21,964 nt of DNA from CAIQJJ01 sp964606085. Lineage in GTDB: Bacteria > Chloroflexota > Anaerolineae > Anaerolineales > UBA4823. The notes under the pieces were generated by a model. That model did no database searches. It saw only the letters and a list, made by a program, of their open reading frames with translations, and had not been told where the DNA came from. The DNA lies in NCBI GenBank assembly GCA_964606085.1, contig CAZSFD010000086.1, forward strand, positions 1-21,964, written 5' to 3'. The position numbers and the translations under genes are program-made. Shown here piece after piece: positions 7,901-15,600 of this stretch. Within the stretch, counting starts at the first letter, position 1. Every line of letters begins with the position of its first letter.

Positions 7901-9515
7901 ACACGGTTTCACCGGCATTGGTAGCCAGGGGTTGGCGCTGGTCTTCCAGGCCGACGATGGGGACGATCAACGGGATGTAGCGGGTGAGGGTGATGCCGTG
8001 CGCCCAGCTATCTTCCTTGTTTTCGAGGAAGATGAACTCATCGAGAATGACGCCTTCTTCGGGCAGGAAGTAGAAGCGGTCATCTTCCTTGTCGTGTTCG
8101 CCGTAGAGCCGGGCAGCCAGGCGGGCTTCGAGGATGAAATCGCGGTGCGGCCACGCCACCTGGCGCGCGCCATCAGCGTAAACAAGCGCGCCGCGGCTGA
8201 AGGTGACCCGTTCGGCGGCCAGGGCGTCGCGTTCAGTGTAGGCGGTGTAATGCAGGCAGGGCGGGGTGGCGGCGAGCGCGCCGAAATCCCAGGTCAGCGT
8301 GGTGATGGTCAGGCCATTGGCAGCGGTGATTTCCACCGTGGCGGGAAGCGGGACGATGCTGGCCGGGTCAACGTGGAAGCCGGGCTGCACCTGTTCGGTC
8401 AGGCGGGCGTTTTCGAGCGTGGCCCCCTGCCAGTAATGGCCCACACACAGCGTGACGCTGATGGGAATGTTGGCTTCGTAGGCGGGGATGACGGTTGGGC
8501 CGGGAGTGGGGTCGTAGGTCTGGATGGCGCGCCCGTAGAGTTCGGCGCGTTCGGCCATGCCACTGAGCAGGCCGTTGAGGAAGATCGGCAACTGGTCGCG
8601 GTGCTGGGCTGATGTGGCGTGACCGGCCACAACGACGATGCGGCCCTGGCCGGATTCGCCATACAAAATGGCTGGTTGCGGGCCGCCCAGGGTGTTGGTG
8701 TAAGTGGCAACTGCCACCAGCGGTGGGTTGGCGGTCACAACGGGGTCGTGCGAAAGCCACAATTGATCGCTTTGCCAGTTGAAGGTCAACAGGTTGGTGG
8801 GGTCTTCGATGTGCATGATCCCCATGTTTTCGCCGCCGGGCAGTTCGAGCGCAACATTCAGGTTGACCGTGCCGGGCGGCAGCAGGCCAGCCGCTTCGAG
8901 CAGGTAAGCCCCCGTCCCCTGGGCGTAGACTGTGCCGCCAGCGGTGACGAAATCGTGCAGGGCGGTCAGGCCAGCCGGGGTGAGGGCGGCCACCACGTCG
9001 GCGGCGTAATCGTCGTTGAAGGCGGGCAGCAGCAGCACACCGTTGCCGGTCAGTGCGCCGTCGCGCAGGGCGGCTTCGTCCAACACCCGGTAGGGCAGGC
9101 GGTATTCGTTGGCCAGGATTTGCGCTACGGCGGCAAATTCCCAGGCCACATCCACATCGTTCTCGTCGCGCACGCTGGTGCGGAAGGCATACACCGGCAC
9201 GGCGCGCAGCGCATACGACTGCGTGGCAGTGTACGCCCCATTGACCACGCCCGCGCCGCCGGCCCAATCGCCATCGGGCGCGGCGAAGGCGCCGGCGGGG
9301 CCATCTACGAGGAGGTGCAGGCGGCGTCCGGCGGCGAGGTGGGCGAAAATGTCGGATGACCTCACCCCCGGCCCATCTCCTGGAAGGAGAGGGGAGAGAA
9401 GAACTGCGGCGGCTTGCGCCTGACCGGCGGCAAGGGCGGCGAGGCTGAGCGCCAGGCCGAGGGTCAGGGCGACAAGAAGGGGGATAAGGCGGGAGGGGGA
9501 GAAGCGTTGAAGCAT
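4917..9515 (-). CDS. Large secreted multidomain beta-rich protein with N-terminal GATase-like domain
   Basis: This is a 1532-aa protein; AAGGAG lies 8 nt before its ATG. Residues 1-35 form a signal peptide with basic start, long Leu/Ala core and an AQA cleavage site. Immediately after it, residues 40-52 (LSPLLPGDGPGVR) are encoded by a 39-bp dispersed palindromic repeat, so the mature N-terminus is partly repeat-derived. Residues of about 90-325 resemble a class I glutamine amidotransferase-like (BPL_N-type) fold (VLLLPAFNDDYAADVV, FVTAGGTVYAQGTGAYLL, GRIVVVAGH). The rest is a long series of beta-sandwich, DUF11-like modules with linkers, including WVDTDGDGSRE, a possible calcium site, and YLVHLPAIFH, a weak version of the LPLV motif. 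No catalytic cell-wall anchor is seen. It is probably an extracellular or surface protein of unknown role; no specific function is recognised. Confidence 0.8.
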   Translation of the reverse strand: MLQRFSPSRLIPLLVALTLGLALSLAALAAGQAQAAAVLLSPLLPGDGPGVRSSDIFAHLAAGRRLHLLVDGPAGAFAAPDGDWAGGAGVVNGAYTATQSYALRAVPVYAFRTSVRDENDVDVAWEFAAVAQILANEYRLPYRVLDEAALRDGALTGNGVLLLPAFNDDYAADVVAALTPAGLTALHDFVTAGGTVYAQGTGAYLLEAAGLLPPGTVNLNVALELPGGENMGIMHIEDPTNLLTFNWQSDQLWLSHDPVVTANPPLVAVATYTNTLGGPQPAILYGESGQGRIVVVAGHATSAQHRDQLPIFLNGLLSGMAERAELYGRAIQTYDPTPGPTVIPAYEANIPISVTLCVGHYWQGATLENARLTEQVQPGFHVDPASIVPLPATVEITAANGLTITTLTWDFGALAATPPCLHYTAYTERDALAAERVTFSRGALVYADGARQVAWPHRDFILEARLAARLYGEHDKEDDRFYFLPEEGVILDEFIFLENKEDSWAHGITLTRYIPLIVPIVGLEDQRQPLATNAGETVWISNTLFMFENGDYLPPENLTSITDTLDLNDWDGHTFVTMTTPGGYHIDPLPTNAPLRDGFFVTIPITYAHAITVTADHQLLLPAIAVTWDLGAFPPLHWELPALRYGIQSGELFGRSVSFTGDPQVGTLVVDATGGSVYTGLGSDPLVHREFLADVIVEPPQAPITTSITYQDIWSRTHAIPIRAGFYDLFNWASCACGPGSIGERHQWINVTFGIWVDTDGDGSRETLLTDFDALKGYMPQRVQGDLDILIKTRNLGQPVGALENFIESRLFRGIGFTITPRNGTWENSYTAERSQLISQTVDGGYQYLIFQQRATAPFATDSIIIHATIDADTRNFERLLKLHDGATFGYRQAYAGPGQYEIHDTHVQGVLGARSDPIITARVNPISLSTIRDTFFLDYELRDPYELHDTADRGLFQDGIFFQSWGFGESAATTYVGGRDGRELLLSLLNLGDRTWLRLEVNNNTGADWTNVRIIPLPPAGITATALFTQNVPPALWPDMPFLNVSAIPDTTFGIYYFELQIDPAVTHLQGRILEIPIQFQADGAPADFGLPPAKLAIRNAAGEAPRYTSGLAHSLEITDTLAAHVTPTLALLLTDAEMSTLNTHIAADLDASPRGTSALTYFLALSGTAPTLNFNYTDTLLHFNLPITLPVAGASGRGESVHAVLFNQFAVLRGGRYQVSAGALLTGRDDFGMIVTDTAAPQFVEANGAGLQAFYVVDGITRTLTGEALDFLTWGEDNEVEVRFTVGNLGNDVAFTPTLSISFSPAITLTVYPENVQVISNTLLWQTEDLAPGAQTSILVTFFVPTTATRHIGQPAESLLAIHWTDADFFNNYAKQWIFDERIGGPLSLPINAVPYLVHLPAIFHTPPATFTSIQVGEAIAERFVEATGEIFYQTAITLPVRLPTTGRFYFSSQSDSAQPAVVDDLIAMVADAHDIFTYHYSSKGRPEAAVIEIPREILADHAGESIVIEYRDVFGWAVEATPIWLIWIP
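9360..9398 (-). repeat. 39-bp palindromic dispersed repeat inside a coding sequence, copy 1
   Basis: Read on the - strand it starts CTCTCCCCTCTCC and ends GGGGGTGAGG. It is the same length as the copy at 21196-21234 and matches it at 33 of 39 positions. Both copies are translated in the same frame; here the product is LSPLLPGDGPGVR directly after the signal peptide. The centre is a near-palindrome of CCCTCTCC and GGAGATGGG. Confidence 0.75.
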
Positions 9516-9531
9516 AAGGTGGCTCCTTCGA

Positions 9532-9545
9532 GGGTGTTACAATTG
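9532..9545 (+). promoter_or_regulatory. Promoter-like 14-bp motif upstream of the RHH/PIN toxin-antitoxin pair
   Basis: GGGTGTTACAATTG ends 45 nt before the antitoxin ATG and recurs exactly at 10405-10418, 48 nt before the second antitoxin gene. TACAAT inside it fits a -10 box with an upstream TG. No clear -35 box is seen. Confidence 0.45.
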
Positions 9546-9590
9546 AGGAGATGGATTACGAAATGGTATCAATCCAAACGAGGTTAACTA

Positions 9591-9872
9591 ATGGATACAC
9601 AAACCATTACATTAGAACTATCGGCAACGGCTTATGAAAATTTGCAGGCATTGGCGCAAGCAGAGCAAAAAGAGCCTGGCGATGTGATTGCGGAACTGTT
9701 GAATGCGGCCCGACAACAGAGCCTTTGGCGGCAAGAATTGGCGGCCCTGCGCCAGCAGATTCGACAGGATGGCGGCCTGAACGTGGGTACCACGCGGAAT
9801 GATGTGGTTAACACGCTCCGCAAAACACGTTCTGAAATTTTTGAGGCCGAATATGCGCATCTGTATAGATAG
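9591..9872 (+). CDS. Ribbon-helix-helix (CopG-like) antitoxin
   Basis: A 93-aa protein starting at the ATG after GAGG (7-nt spacing). The N-terminal half TITLELSATAYENLQALAQAEQKEPGDVIAELL has the beta-strand/helix/helix pattern of RHH antitoxins and binds operator DNA as a dimer in this family. The C-terminal half is a charged helical tail ending in EAEYAHLYR, probably the part that wraps and blocks the toxin. It overlaps the following PIN-domain gene by 20 nt, which is typical of coupled toxin-antitoxin pairs. Autoregulation through the promoter motif at 9532-9545 is likely but inferred. Confidence 0.75.
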   Translation: MDTQTITLELSATAYENLQALAQAEQKEPGDVIAELLNAARQQSLWRQELAALRQQIRQDGGLNVGTTRNDVVNTLRKTRSEIFEAEYAHLYR

Positions 9873-10275
9873 CTGCGCCTTTATCCATGCCTTGCAAGAA
9901 AGCGATCCAGATGCGGCGCATTTGCTGGATGAAATTGGCAGTGGATTGACATTGGTCATTCCGCGCCTGGTAGCCCAGGAGGTCACGCGCAACCTGCAAA
10001 CGCCAGAGCAAGTGCGGCGCTTTTATCGGCTCTTTCGGGCAACCGATTTCGCCTGGATCGTGGATGAACCCACGCCGCGTGATCTGGTTGAGAAATACAC
10101 CCAACTTGGCCTGCCCGAAAAAGCGGATGCTTTCATTGGGGCCTTTTCCGAGTGGATGGAAGTGCGCTGCCTGATATCAGATAACCGCCATTTTTTGCGT
10201 GAGTTACACACCAGCGCCTTTGTGGTGCTGCAAGCCGGGGAATTTCGGATGCGCTGGAAAAGCGGCGAGTTTTAG
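9853..10275 (+). CDS. PIN-domain toxin (VapC-like ribonuclease)
   Basis: This 140-aa protein starts at the ATG 6 nt after GAGG, inside the end of the antitoxin gene; an earlier in-frame ATG at 9799 would add 18 residues that do not fit a PIN domain. The four acidic residues of the metal site are visible: D6 in CIDSCAF, E43 in QEVTRNL, D92 in KADAFIGAFSE and D110 in LISDNRHF. PIN toxins of this type cut RNA, often tRNA or rRNA, when freed from their antitoxin. Length and motif spacing are those of a complete protein, so the pair looks functional. It is followed at once by the first copy of the terminator repeat. Confidence 0.85.
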   Translation: MRICIDSCAFIHALQESDPDAAHLLDEIGSGLTLVIPRLVAQEVTRNLQTPEQVRRFYRLFRATDFAWIVDEPTPRDLVEKYTQLGLPEKADAFIGAFSEWMEVRCLISDNRHFLRELHTSAFVVLQAGEFRMRWKSGEF

Positions 10276-10282
10276 GGAGCAT

Positions 10283-10380
10283 TTTGGTAAGGTGCAGGCC
10301 CCGTCCGTGATGGACGGGGCTTTTTTGTTGGGTGCTGATAGCGGATTGAGCGAAGATTGCGGGCGCATCCGCTCAATCCG
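10283..10380 (+). repeat. Terminator-plus-inverted-repeat element, copy 1
   Basis: The first 66 bp (10283-10348) match 10832-10897 at 63 positions without gaps. The element contains the GC-rich terminator hairpin and then an 11-bp inverted repeat, CGGATTGAGCG (10342-10352) with CGCTCAATCCG (10370-10380). The second copy has a matching but shifted inverted repeat and shares the final GCATCCGCTCAATCCG. Confidence 0.8.
10298..10326 (+). terminator. Rho-independent terminator of the RHH/PIN operon
   Basis: GCCCCGTCC (10298-10306) pairs perfectly with GGACGGGGC (10312-10320) over a 5-nt loop and is followed by six T. It starts 23 nt after the toxin stop codon. Confidence 0.9.
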
Positions 10381-10404
10381 TAACGTTACCAGGAGGGCTT
10401 TTCG

Positions 10405-10418
10405 GGGTGTTACAATTG
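10405..10418 (+). promoter_or_regulatory. Promoter-like 14-bp motif upstream of the DUF104-type antitoxin
   Basis: Exact copy of the GGGTGTTACAATTG motif at 9532-9545, here 48 nt upstream of the ATG at 10467. TACAAT (10411-10416) is the candidate -10 box. Confidence 0.45.
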
Positions 10419-10466
10419 GATGAAATCGAACAATCGCTGTGTCAAACGTGTTGATGCGAGGTCAAG

Positions 10467-10769
10467 ATGGATACCGTAATTACTGCAATCTATGAAAAGG
10501 GGCAGTTGCGGCCTTTATCGCCGCTGAAATTGCCGGAAAATACGCGTGTGCGCGTGACGGTAAAAACGGTCGAACCGCCGCCCGATGACCCGGCGGAACA
10601 ACGTTTGTGGGTCGAGCGCCTGCTGGTCGAGGCGGGGTTGAGTGTGCCAAAAGCGCATTCTCTTTTGCCCAGCCCAATTTCTGCTGAGCGGCGTGCAGAA
10701 TTGGCGCAAAAGTTTTCAGCAGAGCGACCACTCTCCGATCTGATTCGTGAAGAACGGGATGAGCGCTGA
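10467..10769 (+). CDS. DUF104-family (AF2212/PG0164-like) antitoxin, apparently without its toxin
   Basis: A 100-aa protein preceded by GAGG at 5-nt spacing. The N-terminal MDTVITAIYEKGQLRPLSPLKLPENTRVRVTV (residues 1-32) is the hallmark of the small beta-barrel DUF104 antitoxins, which usually sit directly before a PIN toxin gene. The C-terminal 50 residues (PISAERRAELAQKFSAERPLSDLIREERDER) are helical and charged, as expected for the toxin-binding tail. Its stop overlaps an ATG (TGATG) at 10769, the arrangement expected for a coupled toxin, but that frame ends after 18 codons, just before the terminator repeat. The toxin seems to be lost. Confidence 0.8.
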   Translation: MDTVITAIYEKGQLRPLSPLKLPENTRVRVTVKTVEPPPDDPAEQRLWVERLLVEAGLSVPKAHSLLPSPISAERRAELAQKFSAERPLSDLIREERDER

Positions 10770-10825
10770 TGGATGCCGCCCGCACCGATGGGCTGGCGGT
10801 GGATAACCCGAATTGGCATGGGTGA
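10769..10825 (+). pseudogene. 18-codon frame at the expected toxin position, possible toxin remnant
   Basis: The ATG overlaps the antitoxin stop (TGATG) and reads MDAARTDGLAVDNPNWHG before TGA. It has no PIN motif and I recognise no family. It may be the first codons of a deleted toxin gene joined to intergenic DNA, or chance. Confidence 0.25.
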
Positions 10826-10831
10826 TCAAAG

Positions 10832-10945
10832 TTTGGTAAGGTGCAGGCCCCGTCCGTAATGGACGGGGCTTTTTTGTGGGGCGCTGATAGCGGATTGCGG
10901 GAGCGGATTGAATGGATGGTGCGGGTGCATCCGCTCAATCCGCTC
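10832..10945 (+). repeat. Terminator-plus-inverted-repeat element, copy 2
   Basis: Second copy of the element at 10283-10380: 63 of 66 identical positions at its start, then an 11-bp inverted repeat GAGCGGATTGA (10901-10911) with TCAATCCGCTC (10935-10945). The distance between terminator and inverted repeat differs from copy 1. Confidence 0.8.
10847..10875 (+). terminator. Rho-independent terminator after the orphan antitoxin
   Basis: Same stem as the first copy: GCCCCGTCC (10847-10855) with GGACGGGGC (10861-10869), 5-nt loop, six T. Confidence 0.9.
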
Positions 10946-11140
10946 TGAAAAATCCGTTGACGGTTACTCTTTCGACCTGCCTGCGATAGACGGGGCCTTC
11001 TATTTGGAAAGGATGCCTTCCATACCTTCGTCGACTTGGGTACAACAAGCAGAACAGATCACAGAAAGGTTTGATACGAGTATGATTCTATGGAAACCTA
11101 AAAAGGTCTTATTAAAAAGCTGTGAACTGACGTCGTGGTG

Positions 11141-12010
11141 TTAGGTAACAATTTGAAAACAATGAAGTCGAATTTCTTCGCTATATGGATCGGGCTCATG
11201 AATCCAAAAAAAATTTTTTCCTAGAGCAATTTTTAAGGGTTTGAATAACTCTTTACGATGTATGTTTAAGCCCAGATCACTAAGTGTGAGATACCTAATC
11301 ACTTTTAGTGTTTGATCAAGTACAACAAGTCTATTTCTTCCTAATTCGGCTACCCATAATCTTCCCAGCTTATCCATTCGGATGTCCTCTGGGTAGAAAA
11401 TCGGCCAGATATTCTCATTATCACCTTTCCCTAAATTCTGGGGATTTCCCAATTGGTGAAGAATATTTCCATACTGATCAGAGTGGATAACAAAATGACC
11501 TAAAGGCAGTTGGGTAGTAAACAATCGCTTCTCAAGAGTTACTACCATGCTGTATACAGTATCATAGATTGGGAGAGCATGTGTTTTACACCCTCTTTTA
11601 GGGTGATATTCATAAACATATTTATTCCCAAGTTTTGTTGGCACAAACCAAAAAGCACCATCACTAACGGTATAAGCAAAGGCATGTATTACATCATGGG
11701 GTTGCCAATCCCATAGCAACTTACCCTGATTTGTAAAGACTCGGATTCTCTCCCCTATGGTAATACTAGCCCCAGTGTATAGTTGTGATCTTTCATCGAC
11801 CATAAGAAGATGATCTACGGTATTTACTGGCAGTAGCAATGTTTCTGTGTGTTGATTGAAGTGCGCTTTTATTTCTAGTGAGTGACCAAAATGATTTTGA
11901 TCTTTTTCACTATTCCACCAATATAACCTGTCATCTAAACCAACGAGCCAATTAGTTTGAGTCTTTAGAGTTATGGTTTCTGTGTTCTTTATACTGGGGA
12001 CATTCAACAT
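11141..12010 (-). CDS. Beta-propeller-like cytoplasmic protein, candidate immunity protein of the RHS toxin
   Basis: A 289-aa protein; I choose the ATG at 12010 because AGGA lies 8 nt upstream, overlapping the RHS stop codon; an upstream in-frame ATG at 12058 would lie within the RHS gene. There is no signal peptide or membrane segment. Repeating short beta segments suggest a small propeller; the clearest blade is YPEDIRMDKLGRLWVAELGRNRLVVLD, in NHL/SMP-30 style. The DNA is AT-rich (about 35% GC in a hand-counted 60-base sample), like the toxin tip before it and unlike the rest of the window. It lies 10 nt after the toxin gene on the same strand, which is the standard place for the immunity gene of a polymorphic toxin. 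Neutralisation of the tip is inferred; I recognise no named immunity family. Confidence 0.65.
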   Translation of the reverse strand: MLNVPSIKNTETITLKTQTNWLVGLDDRLYWWNSEKDQNHFGHSLEIKAHFNQHTETLLLPVNTVDHLLMVDERSQLYTGASITIGERIRVFTNQGKLLWDWQPHDVIHAFAYTVSDGAFWFVPTKLGNKYVYEYHPKRGCKTHALPIYDTVYSMVVTLEKRLFTTQLPLGHFVIHSDQYGNILHQLGNPQNLGKGDNENIWPIFYPEDIRMDKLGRLWVAELGRNRLVVLDQTLKVIRYLTLSDLGLNIHRKELFKPLKIALGKNFFWIHEPDPYSEEIRLHCFQIVT

Positions 12011-12020
12011 GTTTTTATTC

Positions 12021-12686
12021 CTATCTGACAAAAGCCGTTCCAATTTCAAATGACCCATCGGGCATTTTGATACCTCTGACTACTACTTCATAACCATCAC
12101 TGAAAACCTTTGAAAACTCTGTAGCCTGACCAGATGGTAAATTATCATAGTTTTCACTAATAACTTCCTGTATGAGCTTAAAAGCATCATCCGAATTCTT
12201 TACTCCGGCTTTAGCCCAGTCATGACCAATATTCTCAACTATATGAGCCACTTTATTTGGATCTTTTAACGCTTTCTCTACAGATTGTTTCGCCATTCTT
12301 TCGGAAATTTCTTCGGCTAATTCTTTACTACCTTTCTTGAAACCTTGCTTTATAAGGGTTTCTTCCATTTCATTCCGCGTAAGCTTTAGTATTCCATTTT
12401 CCATGGCTTCTTTCATAAGCTTTTCGCGAGTTTGTTTCATAGCAATTTTTCGAGCAATATCATCTGCTGGGATTGTGCCAGGGTTTATTGGTTCCTCTTC
12501 ATCGGGTTCAAGTATTTCAAAAGTTACCGCCATTTGCATATCCAAGCGGGCCACTTCTTTTTCTATCTCAGTTGAGTTTTCATCCTCAATAACTTGAATA
12601 TCTTGATGTATGTCATAAGCAGTCCAAACATAATCCACGATTGTTATGATAACAATGGCAGCAATAATCACGACACACCATGGACA
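12021..12686 (-). other. AT-rich exchangeable toxin tip of the RHS protein (residues 1901-2121)
   Basis: Residues 1904-1924 are hydrophobic (CVVIIAAIVIITIVDYVWTAY), a possible membrane-entry segment. A charged helical stretch follows, then the final 75 residues with H2048, H2055 and W2057 (AHIVENIGHDW), DDAFKLIQEV, and the closing VVVRGIKMPDGSFEIGTAFVR. This end resembles small RNase-type polymorphic toxin domains (type 35-like, BECR-fold group) as I remember them, but that is a weak match made by eye. A hand-counted 60-base sample of this region is about 37% GC against about 68% in the shell near 13,050. Confidence 0.6.
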
Positions 12687-15600
12687 ATACCCATATTTAT
12701 CTACAATTGTTATTGGGTTATCTGATACATATAAATATCTATGCAAAGAGTCAGGACTATCTTGAATACCTCTATACCCATCCTGACTCACCCACACCCC
12801 CGCCTCCGCGTCATAATACCGCGCGAAGAAGTGATACAGCCCCGTCTCCTCATCCAACTCCTGCCCGGTGTAGGAATACCGGTTCACAGCGGCGCAGGTC
12901 TTCAGCGGGACGCCGTATTCATCGAACTGGTACTTACACGCTTCCAGGCCGGTCTCATCGGTCAGCGAGATCACGCTGCCCAGGCCGTCGTAGTGGAACC
13001 AGTAGCTTTTCGTCTCGGTGGGGTCGGTGCGTTCGAGCAGGGCCATGCGCCCGTTGGCGTAGGTGTAGTGGGCGGTGATGGTGAAGGGGGCCGGTTGGGG
13101 GCGGTCGGATTCGTACTCGACAACCGGGTCGAGGCCATCGAAAACGTACTCGCGGCGTAGAAATTCGGGGCCGGGCAGCACGCCGGTTTCATCTATCAGC
13201 GTTGTCACCCATTTGGCGATGCGGCGGCCATAGCCATCGTAGGTGTAGCCGGCGTGCAGGGTGGTGCTGATGCCCGCGGTGACGGTGATGCCCACGGTGG
13301 TGGTGATGCCGCCCGCATCGGAGATGACCTGGGTGTAGGTGGCCGTCTGCGTGTGGTGGATGGCGGTGGCGACGCCGGTGAGCCGGTTCTCGTAGTCCCA
13401 GGTGTAGGTGGTGACGACGGTGCCGGTGATGTCCCAGCCTTGCGCCAACGTGGCCGTGACGTATTGCGTGGCAGTGATCGGTTCGCTCTTGCGGATGCGG
13501 TTGCCGTTTTCGTCGTAGGCAAAGTCCGTTACCCCGGCAGTGAGCATCGAATTGAGTTCGTTGTAGGTGTAGACGGTGTCTTCGGGCGCGGCGGGCTGGC
13601 CGACCGGTTCGGGCGTGCCGTGCTTGCGGGTGCGGTTGCCCACCGGGTCGTAGACGTATTGCATGTCTTCGCCGCTATCGGTGCGGGCGGCGGTCAGGCG
13701 GTAGAGATCGTCGTAGGCGTAATCGCGGGTGATCGTTTTGCTGTCGCGCTGCTCCACGGTGCGGGTGCGGTTGCCGACGGCATCGAGGGTGTAGGTGTAG
13801 GCGGCCAGCGTCACGCCGCCAGCGCCCTGGTTGGTCAGGTTGGTCAGGCGGCCAGCATCATCGTAGGTGTAAGCGGTTTGCGTGTTGTTGGGGTTGCTCT
13901 GGTTGGTGATGAAGCCGAGGGGGTCATACGCCCAGGAAATCTGGCGCGATTGGGCATCGGTGAGTGTTTGCAGTTGATCAGTGGCATCGTAGGCCAGTTC
14001 GACGCGGCGGCCATCGGGGTAGATCATGGCCGTGCGGTTGCCCACGGGGTCGTATTCCCATTGCAGGGTGCGCCCTTTGGCATCGGTGGCGCTGGTGCGG
14101 CGGTTGAGGGCGTCGTAGAGATACGTCCAATCGCCATTGCCATCGTGCATGGCGATCTCGTTGCCGTTGGCGTCGTACTCGAAGGTGACAGCGCTTTGGC
14201 CGCCCGACCCCACGCCATAGCGGGTGGCGGTTAACTGATCGGCTTTATCGTACTCGTAATAGGTGGCCTGCCACATGCCATCCACGCGGCGGATCAGGTT
14301 GCCGCGGGCATCATAGCTGTATTCCCACACGTCGCCGATGGGGTTGATCTCGTGTTTGAGCTGGTTGAGGACGTTGAACTCGAAGTGGGTGGCGATGCCG
14401 TTGGTATCGGTGATCACCGTGCGGTTGCCGACGATGTCGTAGCCATATTCGGTCGTGCCTTCGATGGCATCGGTGACGCTGGTCAGCCAGCCGAGCGGGT
14501 TATAGGCGTAGTGGGTGGTTTTGCCGTTGGCATCGGTGCGGGCGGTCAGGCGGCGCAGTTTGTCGTAGGTGTAGCCAGTGTGGTTGCGCAGGGGATCGTA
14601 TTCATCGGTCAGCAGGTTGAGTTCGTTGTAGACCGATTCGCTCATGCGGCCCAGGGCATCTACCACATGCGTCTGGTTGCCGGCAAGGTCATAGCGATAT
14701 TCGGTCGTCTGGCCGAGCGGGTCCACCACGAAGCGCAGTTGGCCGACGGCGTCGTAGCGGTATTCGGCGGTGTGCGTGTTGGCGTCGGTGAAGAAGCGCA
14801 GCGCTCCTTCGTCATCATATTGCGAGGTGGATGTGCCGCCGAGCGGGTCAATTTGAGTGATCGCCCAGCCGTTCAGGTTGTAGCGCGTTTCGGTGGTGCG
14901 CCCCAGCGGGTCGGTGACGAAACGCAGGTTGCCTACGCCGTCGTAGCTCATCTGGGTGACGCGGTTCAACGGGTCGGTAATTTTCACCTGGCGATTCTGA
15001 CCGTCGTACTCGAAGCGAGTCGTGCTGCCGTCAGATTCCACCCCATCCGAGGGGATGCCCACCGTCAGGCGCGTGCGGTTGTGAACGCGGTCGTAGCCAA
15101 AGGTGGTGCGGTTGGCGAGCGGGTCGGCCACTTCGCTCATGTTACCAACCGAATCGTAGCTGATCGTCGTCACAGCGCGGCGCGGGTCGAAGACGCGCGT
15201 GATGTGGTCAAGCGGGTCGTAGCAATATTCGGTCGTGCCGCCAATGGCATCGTGGACGAATTTGCGCCGGTTGGTCACGTCGTAAACGAAACGCGTCTGG
15301 TTGCCAGCCGGGTCGGTGAGGGTCAGCAGGTTGCCGTTGGCGTCGTAGGCATAGTGATACTCATACAGGAACGGCGCCGGCTGAATAACCTTGACCATCC
15401 GGTAAATTTCGTCATATTGGAACTGCGTCACGCGCCCGAGAGGGTCTTTGGCCGTCAGGCGGTGATTCATCTTGTCGTAAGTAAACTCCTGAATGCGGCC
15501 CAGCGGGTCTTTTTGCCAGGTGGGGTTCAGGTTGTCATCATATTTGGTTTCCGAAACGCCGCCGCGCCGGTCCGTCTGTTTGACGAGCATGTTGTTGCCG

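Larger units (their letters stand above)
10826..11140. other. Gene-free stretch between orphan antitoxin and immunity-like gene
   Basis: It holds the second terminator/inverted-repeat element up to 10945. From there to 11140 I see no promoter, hairpin or convincing gene; a frame of 78 codons (10908-11144, +) crosses the repeat and has no recognisable protein features. Base composition becomes AT-rich towards 11140. Confidence 0.5.

Noticed and set aside
7605..8612. Open frame of 335 codons on the + strand
   Set aside because: Antisense to the 1532-aa secreted protein; low-complexity Gly/Asp/Val composition and no recognisable domain.
9360..9398. The repeat at 9360-9398 as a CRISPR repeat or terminator
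   Set aside because: It is a single copy at this place, has no T-run, and lies in an open coding frame with the matching copy 11.8 kb away in another gene.
10908..11144. Open frame of 78 codons on the + strand
   Set aside because: It starts inside the inverted repeat of the terminator element, has no ribosome site, and shows no family resemblance. The part after 10,950 could still be a gene fragment, but nothing supports it.
12011..12058. Longer N-terminus for the immunity-like protein starting at 12058
   Set aside because: It would overlap the last residues of the toxin; the ATG at 12010 has a ribosome site at the toxin stop.
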